64,000 nucleotides of DNA from Candidatus Gastranaerophilales bacterium (GTDB taxonomy: Bacteria; Cyanobacteriota; Vampirovibrionia; Gastranaerophilales; Gastranaerophilaceae), in contig CALUYO010000001.1 of the NCBI GenBank assembly GCA_944325005.1, forward strand, positions 1 to 64,000, written 5' to 3'. The position numbers and the translations under genes were made by a program. Each line of letters starts with the position of its first letter. The stretch's first letter is position 1. The notes under the pieces were generated by a model. It did no database searches. It was not told the origin of the DNA and saw only the letters and a program-made list of their open reading frames with translations. Positions 1-9,418 of the stretch are shown here, piece by piece.

Positions 1-86
1 AACTAGATGCCAAGTATCAGGCGCAGGAAAAACGCATCAATGATCTTGAAAAACGAATAGAAGCGCTGGAGGAAAAATTAAAATAA
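1..86 (+). CDS. C-terminal end of a pilin-adhesin paralogue (partial)
   Basis: The window opens inside a gene; the first whole codon is at position 3 and the stop is TAA at 84-86. The 27 visible residues form a coiled-coil tail (LDAKYQAQEKRINDLEKRIE) nearly identical to the end of the adhesin that stops at 6232. The missing part is therefore probably another S74-type chaperone domain on a pilin-anchored adhesin. That is inference; only the tail is visible. Confidence 0.75.
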   Translation, partial: LDAKYQAQEKRINDLEKRIEALEEKLK

Positions 87-112
87 ATTTTAAATTTACA
101 TAATTAAAACAA

Positions 113-140
113 AAAGCCGGTAACAACAGTTACCGGCTTT
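113..140 (-). terminator. Bidirectional hairpin terminator
   Basis: A 12-bp perfect stem (113-124 with 129-140) has a 4-nt loop. The T-rich tail is stronger on the minus strand, so it best serves the small minus-strand gene at 177-311, but it also ends the partial plus-strand adhesin gene. Confidence 0.75.
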
Positions 141-176
141 ACACATCCATAATCATCAACTACGCTTTAGCTGCAT

Positions 177-311
177 TTATTTTGCGACTAAATCTTCTGT
201 TTCTTCTATCTTTTTCATAACTTCATCAATCTGTTCACGTAAATATTCCATGAACATACCAATTTCTTGTTTAAAACTGTACACTCCGGGCCAGCTTATA
301 TAACCATACAT
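177..311 (-). CDS. Small 44-aa protein of unknown function
   Basis: This ORF encodes 44 residues, starting MYGYISWPGVYSF and followed by a charged helical C-terminal half rich in E and K. An AAGGAG Shine-Dalgarno lies 9 nt before the ATG at 311 and directly abuts an alternative ATG at 320, so 311 is the better start. A good hairpin terminator follows at 113-140. There is no signal peptide or membrane segment. The strong ribosome site plus terminator make it more likely real than chance, but I recognise no family. Confidence 0.5.
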   Translation of the reverse strand: MYGYISWPGVYSFKQEIGMFMEYLREQIDEVMKKIEETEDLVAK

Positions 312-388
312 CTTGCACATCTCCTTTTTTTCTAACCTGTCAACAAATTTCTTATCGGTTATTCGAAGGAGAAACTTTAGTAAATTTT

Positions 389-775
389 TTAATTATTTAA
401 TAATTTGTTACAATATTCTTTTATATCATTACATTTATATTTAGGAATATAATCAACCCCATAACTTTCAGCAATATGTTTGATATTGCCGGCTGCAGAA
501 ATTATAATGATTTTTGAGTTTTTGTATTCTTTAAAAAATTTTATCTGTCTGATGAACCATTCACCTGCATATAGCGGTAAGAAATCTGTTTCCATTTGCA
601 TATCCGTCAATATAAAATCGTATGGTTCATCAACGGAAAGCAGCAGTTTTTCGACACCTTCTTTAGCAGAAAAAGCTTTATCAATTTTTATTTCGTTATT
701 GAAAATTTCACGTACCACACTTTCATGGTACATAACCCATTTCCTGGAATCATCTGTTATTAAAACTTTTTTCAT
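389..775 (-). CDS. Stand-alone response regulator receiver domain
   Basis: The 128-aa protein is a single CheY-like receiver with no output domain. The acidic pair D8/D9, phospho-acceptor D58 (ILTDMQ), S93 (ISAAG) and K112 (YIPK) are all present, so phosphorylation should be possible. No kinase is adjacent; the nearest is the HK/RR pair at 1834-3827. No clear Shine-Dalgarno is seen, but a TATTAT box lies 7 nt before the ATG. Its output partner cannot be told from the sequence. Confidence 0.85.
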   Translation of the reverse strand: MKKVLITDDSRKWVMYHESVVREIFNNEIKIDKAFSAKEGVEKLLLSVDEPYDFILTDMQMETDFLPLYAGEWFIRQIKFFKEYKNSKIIIISAAGNIKHIAESYGVDYIPKYKCNDIKEYCNKLLNN

Positions 776-793
776 AACTAAAATAATAACACA

Positions 794-817
794 AAAGCCG
801 CTTTATAGCGGCTTTTA
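794..817 (-). terminator. Hairpin terminator
   Basis: A 10-bp perfect stem (AAAAGCCGCT with AGCGGCTTTT) lies just past the stop of the Hsp20-like gene on the minus strand and separates it from the receiver gene. Confidence 0.8.
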
Positions 818-846
818 CAATTGTTAATTTTAAGATTTAAATCTTT

Positions 847-1416
847 TTAGTCCTCAAAAGGTACTGTGATTATATACCTGTCACCTTCACGAACTTTAGT
901 AATATTAGTTGCATCAATATTTTCTCCGAATGCAAATGCCTGACTGTATTTCATTATTTCATGTTTGCGGCGGGTATTTTTTTCACCTGCTGCATTAATA
1001 ATCACGGTATTACCTTCTGTTCTGACTTCGACATTCTTTTCATTATTGTCGAAAGGTCTTAAGTCAATAATAATTTTGTATGCATCATCGGCTTTTTCAA
1101 CATGAACAAACTGCGCAGCTGTTCTTTCCATTCTCTGTTGCTGTTTGAATGCTTTTCTGTCAATTCTTTCCTGATTGCTTAGGGCCCGTCTTTCCATTTT
1201 ATCAAAACGTTTTTCCTGCTGCATCATAGCTCTATCCATCCTTCTCATTTGAGCTACAGGATCGATCATTCTTTTAAAATGCCAGTCTGAAACTACGTAA
1301 AATGCACAGAATGCCCCAAGAAAGATTAGCAAACCTGTCAATACATATCTTAATGCGGGATGTTTGCACAAAAAGCAATCGTCAAATTCTTCATGTCTGT
1401 AGTTGTTATCTTCCAT
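847..1416 (-). CDS. Membrane-anchored Hsp20/alpha-crystallin-like protein
   Basis: The start at 1416 (MEDNNYRHEEF) is chosen because AAAGGAG lies just upstream; a longer reading to 1455 lacks this. The 189-aa protein has a short cytoplasmic-type N-terminus, one membrane segment at about 22-44, a basic Met/Arg/Gln-rich coiled linker, and a C-terminal beta-rich domain of about 85 residues. That domain's pattern (DAYKIIIDL, NTVIINA, YIITVPF) resembles the alpha-crystallin domain of small heat-shock proteins. A membrane-tethered small chaperone is the likely role. The I-x-I tail typical of soluble Hsp20 is not evident. Confidence 0.6.
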   Translation of the reverse strand: MEDNNYRHEEFDDCFLCKHPALRYVLTGLLIFLGAFCAFYVVSDWHFKRMIDPVAQMRRMDRAMMQQEKRFDKMERRALSNQERIDRKAFKQQQRMERTAAQFVHVEKADDAYKIIIDLRPFDNNEKNVEVRTEGNTVIINAAGEKNTRRKHEIMKYSQAFAFGENIDATNITKVREGDRYIITVPFED

Positions 1417-1648
1417 AGAAAACTCCTTTCTTTCTAATTTATTTAAGTATGTCATTTAGCTCTTATATTTTTACTTTGTATTTTAGTCCGTAAAATTTTA
1501 TGTGCAATCTGATTAACAGATGGAACAATTATTTCCTAAGTATAGAAAATATTTTGTAAATGTACATTACTCTCGTGGTCTAATGCTATTGAAAAAAAGG
1601 ATTAAATATGTTATTATATTATTGAGTGTGAAGTATGGGGTAAATATT

Positions 1649-1837
1649 ATGGCTAAGATTTTAGTTACTATGCCTGATGAGTTTTTGCATAAAATTGATG
1701 GTGTTGCTTTAAATGAGCAGAGAAGCAGGAGTGAGCTTATCCGTGAAGCTTTGAGAACATATATGAGGCGTACAAATATCAGAAATACCCAAAAAGCTGA
1801 TGAAGATGCCAGATTTCTTGAAAATTTGATAGGTTAG
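1649..1837 (+). CDS. Ribbon-helix-helix (CopG-type) DNA-binding protein
   Basis: The 62-aa protein starts MAKILVTMPDEFLHKID and continues RSRSELIREALRTYM, the beta strand plus two helices of a CopG/Arc-type RHH fold, which binds DNA as a dimer. The start at 1649 gives exactly this fold; an upstream in-frame extension to 1520 is not conserved-looking. No toxin gene sits next to it; the downstream neighbour is convergent and overlaps by 4 nt. It could be an orphan antitoxin or a transcription factor. Confidence 0.75.
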   Translation: MAKILVTMPDEFLHKIDGVALNEQRSRSELIREALRTYMRRTNIRNTQKADEDARFLENLIG

Positions 1838-3120
1838 GTGTTTAATAATTTTTCAATCCATTTTATAAGATTTGCAATCTCGTAAGGTTTTGGAATATAT
1901 AAGTCTGCACCGCAATTTAGAATAAGTTCTTTATCATGATATACAGATGTGACAATAATTCTGGTTTTGTCCAAATTGGAGTTATTCCTGATTTGTTTGC
2001 ATATTTCAAGACCTTTAAGATTATCGGCATTGCCGGCATCAATTATCAAAAGTGCGGGAGCAGTTTCAGGTATGTTTCCATAATTATTTATAACAGTAAC
2101 TTCATAGCCCTGAAGATTAAGAATTGTTGTTAAGAGAAGTGTCATGGCTTCATCATTTTCAATAATGAATATTTTGTTGTTGACTTCATTATTTATCGAA
2201 TTTTCGGCAGTGATACGCGGTCTTTCTATCAGATAATTTGATCCGGCCGGAATATCCGCAAGTTTATGTATTTGTATAAGTGCATGCATCAGCTGGGAAG
2301 CATCTTTGTATTGAATAAATTCATTTGTCACAATTCCTATTGTTGTGTGGACAAAGTTTGAACGACGGCCTGCAAATTCATCACCCTGCATGAGCATATA
2401 ACCACGTCTGTTATCCTGCGTGGAGTAGAATTTTGAGGCTACTGAATCAAATGCAAATGTTAAAAAATTCGCAATTTTTTCTGCTTTGAGCCCGTCTGTA
2501 ATAATTAAAAATTCATTTTCCGAAACTGTTCCGAGAAAGTCGTTTTCTGATAAGGCCGAGCGAATTATAGCGCAATAAGTCTGGATTAGTTTATCAGATG
2601 CAAGTTCTGTGTAAGTTTCTTTATAATTGGCGAAATTTTCAATACTTATAAGCATTGCGGCCCAGAAAGTATTTTCTGATAAAATTCTTTTGAGTGCCCG
2701 CGCAGAGTAATTTTTGCCCGGAAGAAAATGTTTAGAGTCCATATTCGATTCAAGTTCACGTCTTAAATGTGCCTTTATACGCATTACAAATTCTTCCGAA
2801 TTGACGGGTTCTGATATAAAGTCATCTGCACCATTTTCAAGAACCGCAAGTTTATCTTGAAGTTCTGCTGATTTAGAAGTTGCAATTATTATCGGACGCA
2901 TATTATATGTAAGAACTCTTATTTTTTTGCAGTATTCTGCCAGGTCGCTGTTAATACTATCAGAAATAATTATTAAATCAGGTTCTTTGTCCTGTATTAA
3001 TTTGATTGCCGAGAGCAGATTTTTTGAAATTATAACTTTATTGCTCTTACTTTCGAGCAATTTTTTATACTTTGTTGAAAGTTCACGTCTTTTGTCGATA
3101 ATTAATGTTACTGACTGCAT
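1834..3120 (-). CDS. Response regulator: receiver - degenerate GGDEF - receiver
   Basis: The 428-aa protein has an N-terminal receiver-like domain (about 1-120), a middle region with GGDEF-like layout but SENEF where GGDEF is expected (about 140-300), and a C-terminal receiver (about 318-428). The last keeps D (LLIIDAG), T/S (VTSVY) and K (YIPKP). The first receiver has lost the conserved lysine (ISEPVNS), so it may not be phosphorylated. The middle domain probably does not make c-di-GMP. The gene overlaps the upstream kinase gene by 13 nt, so the two form one operon. Confidence 0.8.
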   Translation of the reverse strand: MQSVTLIIDKRRELSTKYKKLLESKSNKVIISKNLLSAIKLIQDKEPDLIIISDSINSDLAEYCKKIRVLTYNMRPIIIATSKSAELQDKLAVLENGADDFISEPVNSEEFVMRIKAHLRRELESNMDSKHFLPGKNYSARALKRILSENTFWAAMLISIENFANYKETYTELASDKLIQTYCAIIRSALSENDFLGTVSENEFLIITDGLKAEKIANFLTFAFDSVASKFYSTQDNRRGYMLMQGDEFAGRRSNFVHTTIGIVTNEFIQYKDASQLMHALIQIHKLADIPAGSNYLIERPRITAENSINNEVNNKIFIIENDEAMTLLLTTILNLQGYEVTVINNYGNIPETAPALLIIDAGNADNLKGLEICKQIRNNSNLDKTRIIVTSVYHDKELILNCGADLYIPKPYEIANLIKWIEKLLNT

Positions 3121-3827
3121 TTTTCCCTCGCCTGGCGCTCAATATTTGCGGCCGGTAAAGTGACTTCAAATATTGTTATGTGATTTTCTGATTTTACGGA
3201 AATTTTTCCGGACATTTTTTCTACAAGACTTTTAGTGATATAAAGACCAAGCCCGCTTCCTTGAACTTTTCTTGTCAATGGATTATCAATTCTTGAAAAT
3301 TTTGTGAATATCTTTTCATAATCTTCTTCCGGAATGTCAATTCCGCGGTTTATAACTTTTATTGACACCATATCCTCTTGGATGTTTGCTGTTATTGTAA
3401 TTGTAGAGTTTTCATCTCCGTATTTGGCTGCATTTTCTGTCAAATTTGTTATTATTTGTTGAAATTTATCTTTATCTGCAAGGATTGGCGGAATATATTC
3501 CGGAATTTCGATGTTGAATTTTTTGTCTTTATACTGACTTTTTACGATTGATGTTATCATTTCAATCAGCGGTTTTATTGAAAATTCTTTATAAATTAAA
3601 TCATCTTTCGTATTTTGTAATTTTGTTACGGAAAGCATATTTTCAACAAGATTTATAAGCCTGTTTGATTGATCAACTATGATCTGCAAGAATTTTTTTT
3701 TGCTTTCATCATCAAGTTTATTCCATGAAGAAAGCATTGTTTGCGAAAAACCTCTGATAGATGTCAAAGGTGTTCTTAATTCATGGCTTACTGTTGATAT
3801 AAAATCTTCATAATCTTTATCGTTCAT
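3108..3827 (-). CDS. Soluble sensor-less histidine kinase
   Basis: The 239-aa protein consists of HisKA (H15 in VSHELRTPL) followed by a HATPase_c domain with the N box (LTENAAKYG) and G boxes (GSGLGLYIT). There is no sensor or membrane segment, so it must take its signal from a partner protein or small molecule in the cytoplasm. It likely phosphorylates the overlapping downstream regulator. A TATAAT box ends 6 nt before the ATG and there is no Shine-Dalgarno, suggesting a leaderless mRNA. Confidence 0.85.
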   Translation of the reverse strand: MNDKDYEDFISTVSHELRTPLTSIRGFSQTMLSSWNKLDDESKKKFLQIIVDQSNRLINLVENMLSVTKLQNTKDDLIYKEFSIKPLIEMITSIVKSQYKDKKFNIEIPEYIPPILADKDKFQQIITNLTENAAKYGDENSTITITANIQEDMVSIKVINRGIDIPEEDYEKIFTKFSRIDNPLTRKVQGSGLGLYITKSLVEKMSGKISVKSENHITIFEVTLPAANIERQAREKCSQ

Positions 3828-3974
3828 AATACGATTATAACAAATTTTTTAGAATTTGTTTTAAATATTAATCTAATTATAATATTTTCATCTCATGTGA
3901 TGTTCAGCTCCCTTTGAAAAGCTCTGAATATCGTAAATAATAAAAATATAGCAGAAAAAAAGGAGTGGAAGCAT

Positions 3975-6232
3975 ATGCAAAAAGAAGAAGTTAAGAATAT
4001 CGGGGGGGGGGCAATTTAAGGCTTCCCACGTGTATTTTTTGGGGTTTTACGTTAGCAGAAATGATGGTCGTGATGCTCATAATGAGCATAATTTTAGCGG
4101 CTATGGCGCCAGTAATGACCACTCGTAATAAATCAGAGAGTTTATCTCCTTGGCGTTATACAGACGATGGATCAAATGCTTATTATGGGATAGCATCAAG
4201 CCAGGTTGCCATGATAGGTCAGCGCGATTTATCAGAAGATGGCAGTGATGATGCTGCCCGCTTAATACTGAACTCTTCCGATACAAATCCAATCCATTTA
4301 TCTTTTAAACGTGGAACTGCCACCTTAGGTCGTTTGTATATGAACGATAGTAATATAGTATTAGGTAATACTGATATGAACCTGGGAAGCAATACAGGTG
4401 CAAATAATATAGCTATAGGTATGAGTAATATTTTATCTCATAATACAAGCGGCGGAAGTAATATTGGTATAGGTGACGGCGCATTAGCAAACAATACAAG
4501 CGGCACCAGTAATACTGCTTTAGGTACATCTTTAGGTTCGAATACCACAGGCAATGATAATACCGCATTAGGAGATGACAGTATGGTATCCAATAGCACC
4601 GGCAGCAGTAATGTTGCGGTAGGCGTTGATAGTTTGGCCAATTCCAATGGTAGCTGGAACGTCGCAGTTGGAGCTAATTCCTATCATTCCGGCTTAGGCG
4701 GGAGTAATACCATCGTAGGCGGTAATGCTATGTCTTCTAAAGATGGGACTAACAATGTTGCTTTAGGCACACAGGCATTACAGCAGGGTGGCGGTGACGG
4801 TAATATTGCCATTGGAGCCAATGCAAATAATGTTGATATGGAAGGTTTAAAAAATACAATTTCTGTCGGATTTAATTCTCGTGCAACCGGAGAATCATCA
4901 ATCTCTATTGGTTCACCGCTTACGGGTGGTGCTGAGAGTAATACTGCTGCTCAAGCTAAAGATATTGGTTCAGTTGCTATCGGAGCAGGAGCAGTAGCCG
5001 GAAATGGTACAAATGGTAATTACGGTGTAGCTATAGGTTATGCCTCATCTGCTAACGGTAATCTTTCTACAGCAATAGGTTCCCGTACAAAAGCAGTTTC
5101 TGTAAGTACCGCCCTTGGAGAGAGTGCTCAGGCAACAGAAAGTGGTTCAACAGCTCTTGGTTTTGGAGCTGAGGCATCTGGTATGAGTTCACTTGCTGTA
5201 GGCATGGGCGCAACCGCAAGCGAGGATTCTAGTATAGTAATAGGTACAGGAGAGGCAAGTGGTCAGGGCTCAGTTGCTATCGGTACAGGAGCAATAGCCT
5301 CAGGCTTCTATTCATTGGCTATTGGAGGTTTGGGTGTATATTACGAGGGCGGCTGGCTTCCTACAGATACATATTCTACTGAGGCATCCGGTTCAGAATC
5401 TGTTGCTTTGGGGAGTGGTTCCCTTGCAACCGGCGCAAACTCAACAGCATTAGGTTCCTATGCAATAGCTAAAGGCGCAAATAATATAGCTATAGGTAAA
5501 AATGCCTGTCAAAATGTTACGGGCAGTAATAAGATTTGTATAGGAGCAAATTCCGGTCCATCAAGCAGTTCTTCTTGGGCTACAGATAGTGTCGAGCGAA
5601 TATTTATCGGCAGTAAATCTAAATTTAATAATGGTCCTGCCGTCTTAGAAGTTCATAATACTGGAAAAACAGTTTACGCACATGACGGTAGTGAGTATAA
5701 AGCATCGGATTCAACAGTAGTGGTCAATGGTAACTTAATAGTTAAGGGTATTATTTCGTCATTTATTGTAGACCGATATGGAAATAACGTCTCAGGATAT
5801 CGTACCCTGGAAAGGTTCGGAGAAGATGAAAACAATGCCTCATTACGTTACAGTATCGAAAGCGGTAAGGGTTTTGATGAGTATTTTACCAATGGTGGCA
5901 GGGGCTTTTCGTCCGACCGTCGTTTGAAATATGTTGGTAAAGAATTTACTTCCGGTTTAGACAAAATTCGCGACTTAAAAGTATTTAATTATACTTTTAA
6001 AAAAGATGAAAAGAAAACACCTCATGTTAGTGTAATAGCTCAAGATTTGCAAAAAGTCTTTCCTGATGCGGTCAAAAAAGGAGCAGACGGCTTTTTGACC
6101 ATTCGTTTTGAAGATATGTTCTTTGCAATGATCAATGCGATAAAAGAATTGGATGCTAAGTATCAGGCACAGGAAAAACGCATCAATGATCTTGAAAAGC
6201 GAATAGAAAAACTGGAATCACAGATAAAATAG
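3975..6232 (+). CDS. Prepilin-anchored YadA-head/S74 adhesin, frame broken at a G10 run
   Basis: Translation from ATG 3975 (AAAAGGAGTGG upstream) reads MQKEEVKNIGGG and stops at TAA 4017. The long ORF lies in another frame: a class III prepilin signal (WG then FTLAEMMVVM) near 4050, about 25 head-type repeats of the AVGxxSxASGxxSTALG kind (about 4390-5560), and a C-terminal peptidase_S74 intramolecular chaperone (SDRRLK, Ser-Asp at 5912-5917; VIAQDLQ; coiled-coil tail). With 8 or 11 G in the run at 4002-4011, start codon and pilin join into one ORF. Known: S74 domains trimerise and self-cleave; YadA-like heads adhere. Inferred: a pilin-displayed, phase-variable adhesin. Confidence 0.8.
4002..4011 (+). 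repeat. G10 homopolymer run in prepilin leader (locus 1)
   Basis: Ten consecutive G residues lie nine codons after the ATG at 3975. With 10 G the leader frame meets TAA at 4017; 8 or 11 G opens the pilin frame. Likely slipped-strand phase-variation tract. Confidence 0.85.
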
Positions 6233-6284
6233 ATTTCATACTGAAAAATAGGCGTGTTTTCAGACACGCTTACTTTCATTCCTT

Positions 6285-6316
6285 CTCCCGCCATTTGAGC
6301 GGGAGTTTTCCTTTTT
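6285..6316 (+). terminator. Hairpin terminator after the adhesin
   Basis: CTCCCGC (6285-6291) pairs with GCGGGAG (6299-6305), followed by a T-rich run. A weaker 6-bp hairpin (6252-6257 with 6264-6269) precedes it. Confidence 0.75.
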
Positions 6317-6390
6317 AGATATATTAAATCGCTCTGTTGCCCTATTTGCGTTATTATGCTATACTTCTGATAAGAAGAACGGAGTTAGTT

Positions 6391-7299
6391 ATGAATTTAA
6401 TGCATATATTTACGGATATCCCGATCCTTATTGTAATTTTTACTTTCTTATTTTCAATTATTTATTGTATGAAAAATTATATTTATGTTAGTAAAAATTT
6501 GAAAATTTTTCTTGCATTTATCTCAGGTTTTAAAAAAACAGATTTGAATTTCCGGTTCAAGGAAATAGATGAATGGATGTCCCTTAATCCTTATGTATCT
6601 GCATCCTGGCTGGAATTTAAAAATACTCTTGTCTTTTCCGAATCGATTGCCCTTAAAGGTAAAAATAACGATTTAACGTATAAAGAGGTATCTTCAACTG
6701 TTCAGAATATTCAAACTACTGTTGATCCTATGTATTTCTTTAATGAAGAAACTCTTATAACATCAAAGTTTAATAATAAATTTTTACAAACGGTTCCTAC
6801 AATTCTTACTGGTTTCGGCCCGTTGTTCACATTTTTAAATATTGCAATTGCTTTCGGTAAAATTGACTTTTCATCTCAGGAAAAAACGATTGCATCTGTT
6901 GCCGGCTTGATGTCAAGCATGCAGACTGCTGCACTTGTATCAGTTATTGCTGTAGGTTCATCCCTTTTATTTTTAATGTTTGAAAGAATTAGTTTTCAGC
7001 TTCTTTGTAAAAATCCGCTGTCAAAGTGTGAGGATTTGCTTGGAAAACTATTTGATAATATTTCATCAGAAAAATTCCTTCTTGAACTTTTGAAGGAAAC
7101 TAAGATTCAGAACAATTCCATATCAAATTTGATTACTGCAATGCCTCAGCAGTTTAAAGTGGCTTTAAATTCGGGAATTGCAAGCAACCTTGTTCCTTAT
7201 CTTGAAAATTTAATTTTCGGGATAAATCAGATGAACAAAAATATTAAAGAATTTGCAAAACACGGAGGAAAATCCGACGATGTCGATGACCTATTTTAA
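6391..7299 (+). CDS. MotA/TolQ/ExbB-like proton-channel subunit
   Basis: The start at 6391 (MNLMHIF) has GGAG 7 nt upstream; an upstream in-frame ATG lacks one. The 302-aa protein has an N-terminal membrane helix (about 10-30), a cytoplasmic stretch, and two further helices (VPTILTGFGPLFTFLNIAIAF about 130-155; QTAALVSVIAVGSSLLF about 180-205). It ends in a helical tail. This is the MotA/ExbB arrangement of stator proteins. The next gene, 18 nt on, is a MotB/OmpA-type protein, so they likely form a proton-driven inner-membrane complex. No flagellar, TonB or Zorya C/D/E genes are nearby. Confidence 0.7.
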   Translation: MNLMHIFTDIPILIVIFTFLFSIIYCMKNYIYVSKNLKIFLAFISGFKKTDLNFRFKEIDEWMSLNPYVSASWLEFKNTLVFSESIALKGKNNDLTYKEVSSTVQNIQTTVDPMYFFNEETLITSKFNNKFLQTVPTILTGFGPLFTFLNIAIAFGKIDFSSQEKTIASVAGLMSSMQTAALVSVIAVGSSLLFLMFERISFQLLCKNPLSKCEDLLGKLFDNISSEKFLLELLKETKIQNNSISNLITAMPQQFKVALNSGIASNLVPYLENLIFGINQMNKNIKEFAKHGGKSDDVDDLF

Positions 7300-7317
7300 T
7301 CGTGGAGGAAGCTCCTT

Positions 7318-8019
7318 ATGTCAATAATGATGAGAAAACAGAATAGCAAAGAAGGTGATAATAATATCTTCTGGACAACAATGGCTGACTTGCTTTTAGG
7401 GCTGGCTATTATTTTTATGACGTTGTTTGTTCTTGCCATGACAGGTTTTACACAGCAAAGTCTGGAGCAGAAAAAGCAGCAGATTGAGGTTAATAAAGAA
7501 CTTATTGAAAACCTTAAAAAAGCAAATATTGAAGCTCAGGTTGATCCTATGACAGGAGATATTAAAATTTCTGATCTGGAGCTTTTTGAATTAAACAGCT
7601 TTAATCTCTCTGAAAAAGGAAAAGCTTATCTGGATAAACTTGTTCCGATCTATATAAATACAATTTTTTCCAAAAAAGAGCTTGTAGGCGAAATAGAAAA
7701 TATAATTATTCAGGGGCACACTGACAGTCAGTCTTTTGCCGGTATTAAAAATCCTGACGAACAGTATATGAAAAATATGTCATTGAGTTTGCAGCGTGCA
7801 AATTCTGTTGCGGATTATATTTTTCATACAAATTTCGATAAGCAGTACAGTGACAGGTTGAAAAAAATCCTTGTTGTTGAAGGAAAAAGCTTTTCAGAGC
7901 CAATCCTTGTTAACGGTAAGGAAGATTATAATAAAAGCAGACGTGTTGAAATGCGTTTAAAGGTTAAAAAACTTGATATTACTGAAGTTCTTGTTCATGG
8001 AGTTCAATTTTTAAAATGA
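7318..8019 (+). CDS. MotB/OmpA-type stator protein
   Basis: The 233-aa protein has an N-terminal membrane helix holding the conserved aspartate ([17 protein letters not shown], about 22-42), a short coiled coil, and an OmpA-like peptidoglycan-binding domain ([32 protein letters not shown]). It should bridge the inner membrane and peptidoglycan and work with the MotA-like protein upstream. Shine-Dalgarno GGAGG is near 7304. Its stop overlaps the next start (ATGA), so UPF0210 is translationally coupled. Confidence 0.8.
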   Translation: MSIMMRKQNSKEGDNNIFWTTMADLLLGLAIIFMTLFVLAMTGFTQQSLEQKKQQIEVNKELIENLKKANIEAQVDPMTGDIKISDLELFELNSFNLSEKGKAYLDKLVPIYINTIFSKKELVGEIENIIIQGHTDSQSFAGIKNPDEQYMKNMSLSLQRANSVADYIFHTNFDKQYSDRLKKILVVEGKSFSEPILVNGKEDYNKSRRVEMRLKVKKLDITEVLVHGVQFLK

Positions 8020-9377
8020 TAAGAGAAGATTTGATATTAGAAACTATAAATATGATTAAGCTGTATAATCTGGATATAAGAACGGTTACTATGGCTATAA
8101 GTTTACGTGACTGCTGTGACGGTGATGTTGATGTTGTCTGCCGGAATATTTATAAGAAAATTACGCATTATGCCAAAAATCTTGTTGAATACGCAAATGA
8201 ATTTGAGAACGATTATTCTATACCTATTGTAAATAAAAGAATTTCAGTAACACCTGTGTCTCTTGTAGGTGAAGCCTGCAAAAATCCTGATTATGTAAAA
8301 ATTGCCAAAACTCTTGATAAAGCTGCAAAAGATGTCGGGGTTAATTTTATCGGCGGTTTTTCGGCTCTGGTTGAGAAAGGAATGACAAAAGGTGACAAAC
8401 TTTTGATAGATAGCATTCCGGAAGCTCTTTCTCAAACAGAAAGACTTTGTTCTTCAATAAATGTAGCTTCTTCAAAAGCCGGAATTAACATGGATGCTGT
8501 TTTGAAAATGGCTGAAATAATTAAAAAATCTGCAGAACTTACAAAAGATGCAGACGGTATCGGGGCTGCAAAACTTGTTGTATTCTGTAATTCCCCCGGT
8601 GACAATCCTTTTATGGCCGGAGCTTTTTGCGGAATAGGCGAGCCGGAATGTGCTTTAAATGTTGGTGTATCGGGCCCCGGTGTTGTAAGGGCGGCTATTG
8701 AAGCGCTTGATACAAATGCGGATTTAGGAGAACTTTCTAATAAAATTAAACAAATTGCTTATAAAATAACTACTACAGGTGAATTGGTCGGCCGTAAACT
8801 TGCTGATAAACTTGGTATTCCATTTGGTGTGATTGATTTATCTCTCGCCCCTACGCCTGCTATAGGTGACAGTGTTGCGGGAATTTTTCAGGCAATGGGA
8901 CTTGAACATGCAGGAGCTCATGGAACCACTGCAGCGCTTGCAATGCTTAATGATGCCGTTAAAAAAGGCGGTATAATGGCAAGCTCTCATGTTGGCGGAC
9001 TTTCAGGTGCATTTATTCCGGTTTCTGAGGATGCAGGCATGATTGAAGCTGCATCTAAAGGTTATTTAACATTTGATAAATTGGAAGCTATGACATCTGT
9101 ATGTTCTGTCGGGCTGGATATGATTGCAATCCCCGGAAATACTCCTGTAGATACAATTGCCGGTATTATTGCCGATGAGATGGCAATCGGTATGATTAAC
9201 AAAAAGACAACTGCTGTTAGAATTATTCCCGTTCTGGGAAAGAATATAGGAGATGAAGTTATATATGGAGGATTGTTAGGCAAGGCGCCGATAATGTCTG
9301 TAAATTCTTTATCGTCAGCAGGATTTGTACGCAGAGGCGGCAGAATACCGGCACCGGTTCACAGTTTAAATAACTAA
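8016..9377 (+). CDS. UPF0210/DUF711 family protein
   Basis: The 453-aa product matches the UPF0210 (PFL) family in length and motifs ([15 protein letters not shown] near the N-terminus; [30 protein letters not shown]). The biochemical role of the family is not established. It is usually paired with a small ACT-domain protein; none is seen here. The ATG overlaps the stop of the MotB-like gene by 4 nt, which places it in that operon, though a functional link is not obvious. Confidence 0.85.
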   Translation: MIREDLILETINMIKLYNLDIRTVTMAISLRDCCDGDVDVVCRNIYKKITHYAKNLVEYANEFENDYSIPIVNKRISVTPVSLVGEACKNPDYVKIAKTLDKAAKDVGVNFIGGFSALVEKGMTKGDKLLIDSIPEALSQTERLCSSINVASSKAGINMDAVLKMAEIIKKSAELTKDADGIGAAKLVVFCNSPGDNPFMAGAFCGIGEPECALNVGVSGPGVVRAAIEALDTNADLGELSNKIKQIAYKITTTGELVGRKLADKLGIPFGVIDLSLAPTPAIGDSVAGIFQAMGLEHAGAHGTTAALAMLNDAVKKGGIMASSHVGGLSGAFIPVSEDAGMIEAASKGYLTFDKLEAMTSVCSVGLDMIAIPGNTPVDTIAGIIADEMAIGMINKKTTAVRIIPVLGKNIGDEVIYGGLLGKAPIMSVNSLSSAGFVRRGGRIPAPVHSLNN

Positions 9378-9418
9378 TAAAAGATGAAAGAAAGTATAAA
9401 AAATACGGGGTTGATGCA

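Noticed and set aside
6391-8019. Zorya anti-phage system
   Set aside because: Only a ZorA/ZorB-like pair is seen, the first protein is short, and no ZorC, ZorD or ZorE follows.
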